Below are positions 1 through 6,905 of a stretch of DNA of 12,843 bases, piece after piece. Location of the stretch: contig CAITQY010000005.1 of the NCBI GenBank assembly GCA_903894655.1, positions 1 through 12,843 on the forward strand. The letters run 5' to 3'. Position 1 is the first letter of the stretch; every line of letters begins with the position of its first letter. The DNA is from an uncultured Gemmatimonadota bacterium. GTDB taxonomy: Bacteria > Gemmatimonadota > Gemmatimonadetes > Gemmatimonadales > Gemmatimonadaceae. The translations under genes and the position numbers were made by a program. The notes below the pieces were generated by a model. That model ran no database searches and was not told where the DNA came from. It saw only the letters and a program-made list of their open reading frames with translations.

Positions 1-1026
1 CTCGCGCTGAAAGGTCGCGATCTGATTGGTCTCGCCCAGACAGGCACCGGCAAGACGGCCAGCTTCACGCTGCCGATGGTGCATCGTCTTTTGGGCGGTC
101 CGCGTCGGACGCGCGTCCTGGTCCTCACGCCCACCCGTGAGCTGTGTCTCCAGGTGGAGGAGAGCGTCCGCAAGTATTCCAAGTATGCGCCCGTCGATGT
201 CATCCCCGTATTCGGCGGTGTTGGTTACGAGCCGCAAGAACGCGCGCTGCGCGCCGGCGTCGACGTGGTCGTCGCCACGCCGGGACGTCTCCTCGATCAT
301 CTCGAGAAGCGGAACGTCGACTTCTCGTATCTCGAGACGCTGGTGCTCGACGAAGCGGACCGCATGCTCGACATGGGCTTCGCGCCGCAGCTCAATCGTA
401 TCGTCGAGCAAGTGCCTCGCTACCGGCAGACGCTGCTGTTCAGCGCCACGATGCCGCCCGAGGTCGAGGCGCTCGCGCGTAAGTATCTCCGCAAGCCCGT
501 CGTGGTGCAGGTCGGTCGGCGCTCGTCGGCCGCGACCACGGTCACGCATGCGGTGTATCCGGTACCGCGTCACCTCAAGAACGACCTGCTCGTGCATCTG
601 CTCACGAAGAAAGCGCATGACTCGGTGCTCGTGTTCACGCGCACGAAGAGCGGCGCCGATCGCGTGGTGCAGGATCTCGAGAAGGCCGGGGTGAAGGCGG
701 GCGCCATGCACGCTGACAAGTCACAACGCGAGCGCATGGCGGCGCTCGAAGACTTCAAGTCCGGAAAGCTGCGCGTCCTGGTGGCGACGGACATTGCGCA
801 GCGCGGTCTCGACATCTCGGGGATCACGCACGTGATCAATTACGATGTGCCGCAGCAGCCGGAAGACTACGTGCACCGCATTGGCCGTACGGGCCGCGCT
901 GCCAGCACGGGCGATGCGTACACGTTCATGGCGGCTGAAGACATCGGCATGGTGCGCACGATCGAACGCACGATCGGACAGGAAATTCCGCGCGTCAGCG
1001 TGCCGGGGTTCGACTTCGGTACCTGA
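1..1026 (+). CDS. DEAD-box ATP-dependent RNA helicase, RhlE-like (5' end outside window)
   Basis: The frame is open from the first base, so the gene is cut by the window edge; 341 codons and a TGA stop remain. Counting from the first base, it has motif I AQTGTGKT (12-19), Ia PTREL (44-48), TPGR (93-96), II DEAD (117-120), III SAT (148-150), V ATDIAQRGLDI (262-272) and VI HRIGRTGR (292-299). Both RecA-like domains are therefore present apart from the N-terminal Q motif, which lies upstream. The family unwinds short RNA duplexes with ATP in the cytoplasm and acts in ribosome assembly, RNA decay or cold adaptation. The protein ends about 40 residues after motif VI with GFDFGT, so it lacks the basic C-terminal tail found on some RhlE and DeaD proteins. 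RhlE is the best subgroup match by overall look, but DEAD paralogues are hard to separate without a tree. It converges on the pseudopilin gene with a 21-bp gap. Confidence 0.95.
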   Translation, partial: LALKGRDLIGLAQTGTGKTASFTLPMVHRLLGGPRRTRVLVLTPTRELCLQVEESVRKYSKYAPVDVIPVFGGVGYEPQERALRAGVDVVVATPGRLLDHLEKRNVDFSYLETLVLDEADRMLDMGFAPQLNRIVEQVPRYRQTLLFSATMPPEVEALARKYLRKPVVVQVGRRSSAATTVTHAVYPVPRHLKNDLLVHLLTKKAHDSVLVFTRTKSGADRVVQDLEKAGVKAGAMHADKSQRERMAALEDFKSGKLRVLVATDIAQRGLDISGITHVINYDVPQQPEDYVHRIGRTGRAASTGDAYTFMAAEDIGMVRTIERTIGQEIPRVSVPGFDFGT

Positions 1027-1062
1027 TCGTCGGTGCGCTCGTCGGTGCTATCGTCGTTGCAC
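1027..1062. repeat. Three tandem copies of a 12-bp unit
   Basis: Directly after the helicase stop, the unit TCGTCGGTGCGC (1027-1038) is followed by TCGTCGGTGCTA (1039-1050) and TCGTCGTTGCAC (1051-1062). The array fills the convergent gap and runs into the last codons of the minus-strand pseudopilin gene. It has no clear hairpin and no T-run, so it does not look like a normal intrinsic terminator. Confidence 0.6.
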
Positions 1063-1503
1063 GCGCCCGAGACGCGACACCGTAATCGTGTCGGCTCGGG
1101 CGCTTCGTGTAAGGATGAGCCGCAGATTGGCCGCCCCCACGCCGAGCCCCGACGGCGCGTAGCTCAGCGAATCGCGCGTGGCCTCGAGGGTGAGCCCGCT
1201 GCCGTGGAAGTCACCCACGGCCATCGTATCAGGGCCCACGTGCACCACGACGCGCGTGCCTGCCACATCGAAGCGCACGGCGGTGCGTTCACCGGTTGCG
1301 ATCGCATGATCGCGCGCGAGCGCGAGCAGGTCGACGGTGGCTTGGGCCGCCATCGCGACATCGAGGGCGGCGAACAACGCGCTGCCGGACGTCATCGCCA
1401 GCGCGGCGAGTCCGCCCATCAGTAAGAGCAGCCACAGCTGTTCAATCAGGGTCGCGCCACGTCGGTGACGGCGCAGGTGCGTGGTGCGGCGCGAACAATG
1501 CAT
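1048..1503 (-). CDS. GspH/FimT-like pseudopilin (prepilin-type N-terminus)
   Basis: This is a 151-residue protein when started at the ATG at 1503. The N-terminus is a short basic leader ending RRG (residue 16), followed by ATLIEQLW and a hydrophobic helix to about residue 37. That is a type IV prepilin signal: cleavage after Gly16, Glu at +5 and a mature N-terminus starting with Ala instead of the usual Phe. The rest (about 45-151) has the length and spaced hydrophobic strands of a GspH/FimT minor pseudopilin, including SGLGVGAANLRL near residues 118-129. Such proteins are inserted in the inner membrane, processed by prepilin peptidase and join the tip of a type II secretion pseudopilus or type IV pilus. 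No other pilus or secretion gene is nearby, so its machine must be encoded elsewhere. A GTG at 1584 would add 27 Arg/Pro-rich residues and is less likely. No clear ribosome-binding site precedes the ATG. Confidence 0.8.
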   Translation of the reverse strand: MHCSRRTTHLRRHRRGATLIEQLWLLLLMGGLAALAMTSGSALFAALDVAMAAQATVDLLALARDHAIATGERTAVRFDVAGTRVVVHVGPDTMAVGDFHGSGLTLEATRDSLSYAPSGLGVGAANLRLILTRSARADTITVSRLGRVQRR

Positions 1504-1688
1504 CGGTGACCGGAGCGGAGGGGGCGTGGATGGGGCGCGGCGACTATTTCGCGAGTCCTCGAGTCGCTCGCCGCGTTGGATCACACGATCAGTCCGAGGT
1601 CGTCGAACGGTGTCATCCGAACATTGTCGCCATCATCCTCGCACCGCCGGTGCCGGGGCCAGATGCGCGCAACGGCGTGCCCGACACC

Positions 1689-1719
1689 TTGAATCCGTGA
1701 CGACGCGATAGATTATCGC
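1689..1719 (+). promoter_or_regulatory. Candidate pfkA promoter with overlapping inverted repeat
   Basis: TTGAAT (1689-1694) and GATTAT (1711-1716) lie 16 bp apart and resemble a vegetative -35/-10 pair at 4 of 6 positions each. A perfect inverted repeat GCGATA-gat-TATCGC (1705-1719) covers the -10 element, where a repressor would block polymerase. Transcription would start near 1723 and leave a leader of about 31 nt that has no recognisable Shine-Dalgarno sequence. The remaining divergent gap (1504-1688) shows nothing else clear. Confidence 0.35.
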
Positions 1720-1754
1720 CACCACTCACAACCACTCGATTCATCTCTTCTGAC

Positions 1755-2834
1755 ATGCGGATTGCGATTTCCACCGGCGGCGGCGACGCGCCGGGACTCA
1801 ACGCCGTCATCCGGGCGGCGGTGCTCTCCGCCCGTACCCGCGGCTGGGACGTGCTTGGCATCAAGCGCGGCTATGCCGGGCTGCTTGGCGAGGACGAAAT
1901 CGTCCCGCTCACCGAGGACAGCGTCCGGGGCATCGCCAGTCAAGGCGGCACGATCATCAAGACGACCAATCGTGGCAGCCCGTTCGCGTATCCTATTCTC
2001 CAGCCCGATGGCACGTGGAAGAACATCGATCGCTCGGACGAACTTGTGGAGAATGCCCGTAATCTTGGCATCGAGGCGATCATCTCGATCGGCGGCGACG
2101 GTTCGCTGAAGATTGCGTCGCAGCTGGCCGCCAAAGGCCTGCGCGTGATCAGCGTCCCCAAGACGATCGACAACGACGTCCCCGGCACCGTGACGACGTT
2201 TGGTTTCGATACGGCCGTCAACACGGCCATGGAAGCGATCGATAAGCTGCACACTACGGCCGAGTCGCACGATCGCGTCATGGTGCTGGAAGTCATGGGG
2301 CGCGATGCCGGATTCATTGCGCTGCATGCCGGTGTCGCGGGTACGGCCGATGTCATTCTGATTCCCGAAATCGAATGGGACATGCAGAAGGTCTGTGAGA
2401 AGATCATGGATCGCGATGCGGCCGGCCGTCGCTTCAGCATCGTGGTGGTGGCCGAGGGATCGAAGCCGAAGGGCGGGATGGAGTCGATCATCGGCGCGTC
2501 GTTGCCCGGACAGGATCGTCGGCTGGGTGGTATCGCCGAACGGATGGGCTACGACATTCAGCGCATCACCGGCAAGGAAACCCGCTCGATGGTGCTCGGG
2601 CACCTGCAGCGCGGCGGATCACCCACCGGCTACGACCGACTCCTCGCCACGCGTTTCGGTGCCGCGGCCGTGCAGGCCATCGCCGACAAGCGCTGGGGGC
2701 ATATGGTGGCGCTGCAGTCGCCGCACCTCGTCACCATTCCCATCGACGAGGTGCTCAAGGAAGTAAAGCGCGTCGATCCGGCGCACGACGTGGTGCAGGC
2801 CGCGCGGATGATGGGAATCTCATTTGGGGATTAA
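1755..2834 (+). CDS. pfkA: 6-phosphofructokinase, probably ATP-dependent (group with Lys at position 124)
   Basis: The 359-residue protein phosphorylates fructose 6-phosphate to fructose 1,6-bisphosphate, the committed step of glycolysis, in the cytoplasm. Visible PFK motifs are GGGDAPGLN (8-16), GGDGS (113-117), PKTIDND (135-141) with the catalytic Asp, MGRDAGF (181-187), PEIEW (204-208) and LGHLQRGGSP (281-290). In E. coli numbering, position 104 is Gly (GGDGS) and position 124 is Lys (PKTIDND). Gly104 is the mark of ATP-using enzymes and Asp104 that of pyrophosphate-using ones, so ATP is predicted even though Lys124 is shared with the PPi group. This Gly/Lys pairing is known from actinobacterial-type PFKs. 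The protein is about 40 residues longer than E. coli PfkA, partly through an insert around residues 80-92. The start ATG begins a normal PFK N-terminus although no Shine-Dalgarno is visible. The gene stands alone and is followed by a terminator-like hairpin. Confidence 0.96.
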   Translation: MRIAISTGGGDAPGLNAVIRAAVLSARTRGWDVLGIKRGYAGLLGEDEIVPLTEDSVRGIASQGGTIIKTTNRGSPFAYPILQPDGTWKNIDRSDELVENARNLGIEAIISIGGDGSLKIASQLAAKGLRVISVPKTIDNDVPGTVTTFGFDTAVNTAMEAIDKLHTTAESHDRVMVLEVMGRDAGFIALHAGVAGTADVILIPEIEWDMQKVCEKIMDRDAAGRRFSIVVVAEGSKPKGGMESIIGASLPGQDRRLGGIAERMGYDIQRITGKETRSMVLGHLQRGGSPTGYDRLLATRFGAAAVQAIADKRWGHMVALQSPHLVTIPIDEVLKEVKRVDPAHDVVQAARMMGISFGD

Positions 2835-2840
2835 CGGCGA

Positions 2841-2912
2841 AGTAGGGAGTAGGGAGTAGGGGCTAGGGGGGACGCACTCCCGACGCCGTACTCCGTACCC
2901 CTTACTGTTTTT
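2841..2912 (+). terminator. G-rich imperfect hairpin with T-run after pfkA
   Basis: Seven bases after the pfkA stop, the left arm (2841-2860), built of repeated AGTAGGG units, can pair with the right arm (2887-2906), built of CTCCGTACCC-like units, at about 16 of 20 positions. TTTTT follows at 2908-2912. The loop is about 26 nt. The position and T-run fit rho-independent termination of pfkA. The AGTAGGG repetition also suggests a dispersed intergenic repeat that has been used as a terminator. Confidence 0.55.
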
Positions 2913-2933
2913 CAGACAGGTGGTGTCCCCTCT

Positions 2934-3078
2934 GACGGACGCTGCCTGTTACCTGACGAACCCTCCCCCTGTCCGTAGGGTACCGTGGTGCCGATACTTA
3001 CACCGCAGCAGCGCGCCGGCCGACGGACGGGTCCGTCTTGGCATGGTCTCTGCCCTAGAGAGTCATCGGGACGTCCGT
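2934..3078. repeat. Five copies of ACGGAC in an intergenic region, two forming a perfect inverted repeat
   Basis: ACGGAC or its complement occurs at 2935-2940, 2971-2976, 3023-3028, 3031-3036 and 3073-3078. The two central copies form GACGGAC-gg-GTCCGTC (3022-3037), a perfect 7-bp inverted repeat. It directly abuts the sigma-54-like element at 3038-3054. The layout suggests binding sites for a dimeric regulator. No protein is identified, and the hexamer also appears inside the downstream coding sequence, which weakens the case. Confidence 0.35.
3038..3054 (+). promoter_or_regulatory. Candidate sigma-54 (RpoN) promoter
   Basis: TTGGCATGGTCTCTGCC matches the -24/-12 pattern TGGCAyG-N4-yTGCw: GG at 3040-3041 and GC at 3052-3053 have the obligatory spacing. 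The last base and the base before TGC deviate from the strict consensus. Transcription would start near 3065, about 60 nt before the ATG at 3125. Whether this organism has RpoN cannot be seen here. Confidence 0.4.
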
Positions 3079-3124
3079 ATGCTCTCCATGGTGGATGGCG
3101 CGCGAGGTCCTGCAGGAGGAAGGC

Positions 3125-4105
3125 ATGTTGCACATGAATTGGCGAATCCTCGTAACGACGGTCGTGCTGTGCCTTTCGCTCAGTGCGGGGCGCGTCGACG
3201 CGCAGGGTCGAAGCGAGAAGAGCGAAAAGAGCGACGTCCCCAAGGGGTTCCTCCCCCCAGCCGGCATGTGCCGTGTGTGGGTGGATGGGGTGCCCGCGGC
3301 GCAGCAGCCCGCTCCCACCGACTGCGCCAGCGCGGTGCGCAACAAGCCAGCCAACGGACGCGTGATCTACGGTGAGGATGCGGCGAGAGGCAAGAAGCCG
3401 GAGCTGCCGATCAAGGGGTTCGCGAAGCCGACGGACAAGAAGGGCGCTCCGCTGATTCCACCGGATCTCTCGCAGGCGGATCCGCGGGCCCGGGACGCTT
3501 GGGAAGCCAAGAAGATCACGGACGCACAGTTGCATGGCGATCAGCCGGCGAGTTCCTCGCCGGCTTCGTCATATCCAGGTGGTGCGGTGTCACCGCAGGG
3601 GCGCGCCGGGTCATCTGGCGGGTACGTGACGCCGGGCGGCGTGGTGGTGCCAGGCGCGGTGAATGATCCGCGGTACTTCGCGCAAGCACCGGGCGTTCGG
3701 CCGCCAGGCTATGGGTCGGCGACCTGTCTCGACCGTGATGGCGACGGCTGGTGTGATGACCAGCGGTATGGTCCGCCCGTATGCAACGACGTGGATAAGG
3801 ACGGTCGCTGCGATGATCTGCCCGAGTACGCGTCACGCGCCTACCCGCAGGTCCTGCCGCCGATGCGCTCGGTGATGGATGTGCTGCAGGGCCGACCGAG
3901 CACGGACATCATGCAGTGGCTGGGCACCAACGAGTTTACCGTGCGCGTGCCCGATCAGGGGCGCGGCGGCGTACCGTGGCGCGCCATTTTTCTCGATCAG
4001 AGCAACGAGTTGCTGCAGGTGTGGACCGACGTGAATCGCGACGGACGCGCCGACCGCATCGAGATCTTCAAGAACGGTCAGCGCGTCAAGCTCATTCAGC
4101 GCTAG
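3125..4105 (+). CDS. Secreted hypothetical protein with three Asp-rich calcium-type loops
   Basis: I do not recognise a named family. The start at 3125 is chosen because AGGAGG (3114-3119) lies 5 nt upstream; an in-frame ATG at 3095 lacks this and would precede the signal peptide. The 326 residues begin with a signal peptide (hydrophobic from about 8 to 20, likely cleavage after VDA at about 27). An N-terminal segment follows with FLPPAGMCRVWVDG and a second Cys about 20 residues on. The middle (about 60-190) is low-complexity and rich in Pro, Gly and Ser. Two loops, DRDGDGWCDD and DVDKDGRCDD, sit near 204-230 and each carries one Cys of a likely disulphide-bonded pair. A C-terminal domain has a third loop, DVNRDGRADR, near residue 305. 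These resemble EF-hand or thrombospondin type 3 calcium-binding loops. Export and calcium binding are inferred; the function is unknown. The helicase gene follows after 58 bp. Confidence 0.85.
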   Translation: MLHMNWRILVTTVVLCLSLSAGRVDAQGRSEKSEKSDVPKGFLPPAGMCRVWVDGVPAAQQPAPTDCASAVRNKPANGRVIYGEDAARGKKPELPIKGFAKPTDKKGAPLIPPDLSQADPRARDAWEAKKITDAQLHGDQPASSSPASSYPGGAVSPQGRAGSSGGYVTPGGVVVPGAVNDPRYFAQAPGVRPPGYGSATCLDRDGDGWCDDQRYGPPVCNDVDKDGRCDDLPEYASRAYPQVLPPMRSVMDVLQGRPSTDIMQWLGTNEFTVRVPDQGRGGVPWRAIFLDQSNELLQVWTDVNRDGRADRIEIFKNGQRVKLIQR

Positions 4106-4163
4106 GCCGCCGGCTCCCACGACGCGGAATCCGTACGGCCCCGGCGCCCACTAGATTGGACGG

Positions 4164-6875
4164 GTGCGCACTCCCCAAGATCGTTACCTACCCCCCGACC
4201 GCGCCGCTTTTGCCGCGGCCAAGCCGCCCACCGGGCGCGTCATCGTCATTGCGCCGACGCGTGCGGCCTGCGAAACGATCGAACTCGCCGTGGGCCTGCA
4301 CCTCGACACGTTTCTCGAGCGAACGCGCGGCGACGATCTGCGCCGCTTGGCATCGAGTGGTCAGGGCTTTGGCATCGTGGCCGGCACAGGGACCGGCAAA
4401 ACGCTGGCGATCCGTCCCATCGCAGAAACGATTCTCGGCACCACGGCGCTGAAGGCCGGTGTCGTCAACCGCGAACGTGAAGCGACGCCGGAGACGCCGT
4501 CGTGGAACGTCGTCGTGATCACGACCGGCATCGCGCGGCGCTGGTTTCAGGACGGGGACATCCAGGCCACGGACACGCTGGTCGTCGATGAGATCCACCA
4601 GACGAGCGCCGAACTCGAACTGTGCCTTGCGCTCGGCAAGCGTGTGGGGTGCCGCTTCATTTGGTTGTCGGCCACCGTCGATCCCACGTTTTATGCGCGC
4701 TATCTGGAAAGCGCCGATGTCCTGCAGGTGTCGGCGTTCGATGCGACCAAGGCGGCGAAGGTCGAAGTGGAGCGCAAGCAGCCGCTGAATTTTCTCGACG
4801 ACAAGTTCCTGCAAAAGGTGTCACGCTCGGAACGCGGGGTCGCGATTTTCCTGCCCACGCGCGCGTCGGTCGAAGAAGCGGCGGAGTGGGTGCGTCTGCG
4901 CTATCCGCGCATCACGGCGGCTCACTATCATGGCGGCGAGCCGATTCGCGTGATCCGTCCTTTCCTCGAAGGCGTGGTACCGAAACCGTTCTTCCTCGCG
5001 ATGACCGCGGCCGGACAGAGCGCACTGAATGTGCCGGGGCTCGATACGGTCATTATCGACGACACGCGCTTCACAAACGTGATCGACCGCGGGCGGAACG
5101 TGCTCACGCGCGTGCACTTGGGTTCGAACGAAATCCTGCAGATGGCGGGGCGCGTGCATGGCCGCGTGGAGAACGGTCGGGTATTCATCCTCAGTGACCG
5201 CGACATCCGCTTCGAATCGCTCAAGCCTACGGCGCCCGACTTCCAACTGGCCGGCGACTCCGAGCGCGTGGCCCTCACTTGCGCCGACCTTGGCGTGCAG
5301 GCCGATGCGCTCGACTTGCCGGTGCCGCTCGATCGCGTCGCGTATCGCAAGGCGATCGCGCATCTCGAATCGCGTGGACTGATCGAGAACGGACGGCTGA
5401 CCACCTACGGCAAGGCTGTGGAAGCGTTGCCGGTGGATCGAGCATGGGGTGAGCTCATCGTGAATGCTGACGATGAACTGCTGCCAATGCTGGCGGTGAT
5501 GAGCGGCATCGATTCGTTGCATCGCATGACGCGCGAAGGGCGTGATCTGGAAGGGTTAGTGGTGCGCGGCAGCGATCACCTCACCGCGTACAACGTGTAC
5601 GCCGATGGCTTTCGGGCCGCCGGCTACATCGGGGACGTGTACGGGCTGCCGCGGCACATGTTCGACGCCGAGCGTATCGCGCACTGGGCGGAGCAGCGCG
5701 GCGTGCTGGTGAAGTCACTCGAAGATGCCGCGCTCGCGATGGCCAGCGTGTATCGCTCGGTGGGCATGCCGTTGCCGGTCACCCTGCCGCTGGTGCGTCA
5801 TGACGTACAGCGACGCTTCGGCGATCTGCTCGCGCGCTTCATGCCGTTCGATCTGGTGATCGAGGAGCAGACGCCCGAGGGGCACGAGGCGCGCGTGTCG
5901 AAAACGAGCGTATGCGGCAGCTGGGGGGCCGTGGCGGGCCCGCTTCGCTACTTCGCCGATCGCTTCGGTGTGCCACGGGCCAGCATCGAAGGCACGCAAC
6001 TGTCGATCGAATTGATCAAGCAGTATGCGCAGCGGCATCCGCCGGAGCTGGCACTCGATCCCGACCGAAAGCAGTCGCCGGTCCTGTTACGTCGCCGACT
6101 CACGTACTTCGGGTTCGAGCTCGCTCGCGAAAGCGAAGGCCTCGACGAATTCCCGCCGGAGCACGCGCAGGCGGCGCGGCATCTGCTGGCCGAGGCGGCG
6201 GCCCGCAATGAGCTACGGCATGCGTCGGCGCGTCGTAATCAGCCCGTCGTCGAGGAGATCCGCGAGGTGTGGCGTCGCTTAGGCGGGGTCACGCCGCGTC
6301 TCGGGCAGGCGGAGCTCACCGCGTGGTACGAAGCGCAGATGGGCACAGCCACGAACTGGGAAACGATCCGGAACATCCCAATGCTGCTCGATCGGCGGGA
6401 TTTCGTGAGCCACGATCAGGTGGCAGAAGCCCGCGCGATGCCAGGGGCGGTTGAGATCCGTGATCGCACGGTGCCGATGGACTACGACGTGGAGGAGCAC
6501 GACGGCCGTCTCGTGCCGGTCGTGCGTTTGCGTGTGCCGGAGAAGCTGGCCCGAACGATGGTGCAGGAGGAGGTGCCATCGCTTGACCGTCCGGTGCGCT
6601 TCGTCGTGCCGCGCGGTCAGCGCGGATCGGTACGGGCCGATACGCTCGACGATTTGCAGCACAAGCTCGACCTGCCGTTCACGGATGACGAGCGGGCGCG
6701 GAGCACCGACGCCAGCGAGCGGCGGCCGGGTGGTGATCGCAGCGGGCCGTCCCAGAAGGGGGGGAATCGCGGCGGGCCGTCCGGAAAGGGCGGCGAACGC
6801 GGTGGTGAACGCGGTGGTGGATCACGTGGCCCGGGGGGCCACCGTCACCCTGGGAAGGGGCGACGGCGGCGCTGA
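4164..6875 (+). CDS. DEIH-box helicase, HrpB/DEAH-like, with RGG-type C-terminal tail
   Basis: The start is GTG at 4164; a stop codon lies in frame four codons upstream, so no longer form is possible. Of 903 residues, the helicase core has motif I GTGTGKT (74-80), II DEIH (142-145), III SAT (169-171), a motif IV region (227-243), motif V TAAGQSALNVPGLD (281-294) and motif VI QMAGRVHGR (326-334). Residues about 385-460 look like the winged-helix/HA2 ratchet region of DEAH helicases. About 760-835 resembles the HrpB C-terminal domain (TVPMDYD, then VRLR and VPR strands). The tail from about 855 is Gly/Arg/Lys-rich, with repeated GGPS and GGERGG, typical of RNA-binding tails. It is probably a cytoplasmic ATP-dependent RNA remodeller. 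Oddities: an APTRA segment (30-34), like motif Ia, lies before motif I, and motif VI has one extra residue. TAGATT (4152-4157) could be a -10 element for a nearly leaderless mRNA, without a clear -35. Confidence 0.85.
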   Translation: MRTPQDRYLPPDRAAFAAAKPPTGRVIVIAPTRAACETIELAVGLHLDTFLERTRGDDLRRLASSGQGFGIVAGTGTGKTLAIRPIAETILGTTALKAGVVNREREATPETPSWNVVVITTGIARRWFQDGDIQATDTLVVDEIHQTSAELELCLALGKRVGCRFIWLSATVDPTFYARYLESADVLQVSAFDATKAAKVEVERKQPLNFLDDKFLQKVSRSERGVAIFLPTRASVEEAAEWVRLRYPRITAAHYHGGEPIRVIRPFLEGVVPKPFFLAMTAAGQSALNVPGLDTVIIDDTRFTNVIDRGRNVLTRVHLGSNEILQMAGRVHGRVENGRVFILSDRDIRFESLKPTAPDFQLAGDSERVALTCADLGVQADALDLPVPLDRVAYRKAIAHLESRGLIENGRLTTYGKAVEALPVDRAWGELIVNADDELLPMLAVMSGIDSLHRMTREGRDLEGLVVRGSDHLTAYNVYADGFRAAGYIGDVYGLPRHMFDAERIAHWAEQRGVLVKSLEDAALAMASVYRSVGMPLPVTLPLVRHDVQRRFGDLLARFMPFDLVIEEQTPEGHEARVSKTSVCGSWGAVAGPLRYFADRFGVPRASIEGTQLSIELIKQYAQRHPPELALDPDRKQSPVLLRRRLTYFGFELARESEGLDEFPPEHAQAARHLLAEAAARNELRHASARRNQPVVEEIREVWRRLGGVTPRLGQAELTAWYEAQMGTATNWETIRNIPMLLDRRDFVSHDQVAEARAMPGAVEIRDRTVPMDYDVEEHDGRLVPVVRLRVPEKLARTMVQEEVPSLDRPVRFVVPRGQRGSVRADTLDDLQHKLDLPFTDDERARSTDASERRPGGDRSGPSQKGGNRGGPSGKGGERGGERGGGSRGPGGHRHPGKGRRRR
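6733..6823 (+). repeat. Short direct repeats encoding the Gly/Arg tail
   Basis: Within the 3' end of the helicase gene, GCGGGCCGTCC occurs twice about 36 bp apart, and GAACGCGGTGGT occurs twice in tandem shortly after. They encode the repeated GGPSxKGG and ERGG units. The repeats could have lengthened the tail by slippage or unequal recombination. Confidence 0.6.
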
Positions 6876-6905
6876 CGCGTGCGCCCCGCGTGCGCTCCGT
6901 GTGCG

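Noticed and set aside
1713..2603. 296-codon open frame on the minus strand inside pfkA
   Set aside because: It is antisense to a clear phosphofructokinase, His/Arg-rich with no domain, as expected for shadow frames in GC-rich DNA.
4106..4163. Terminator or full promoter between the secreted protein and the helicase
   Set aside because: GC-rich inverted segments are too short and no -35 box fits the TAGATT, so neither is claimed as a feature.
6876..6905. Repeated GCGTGCGC-like units between the two convergent genes as a terminator
   Set aside because: Only short direct repeats are present; I could not draw a stable hairpin or find a T-run.
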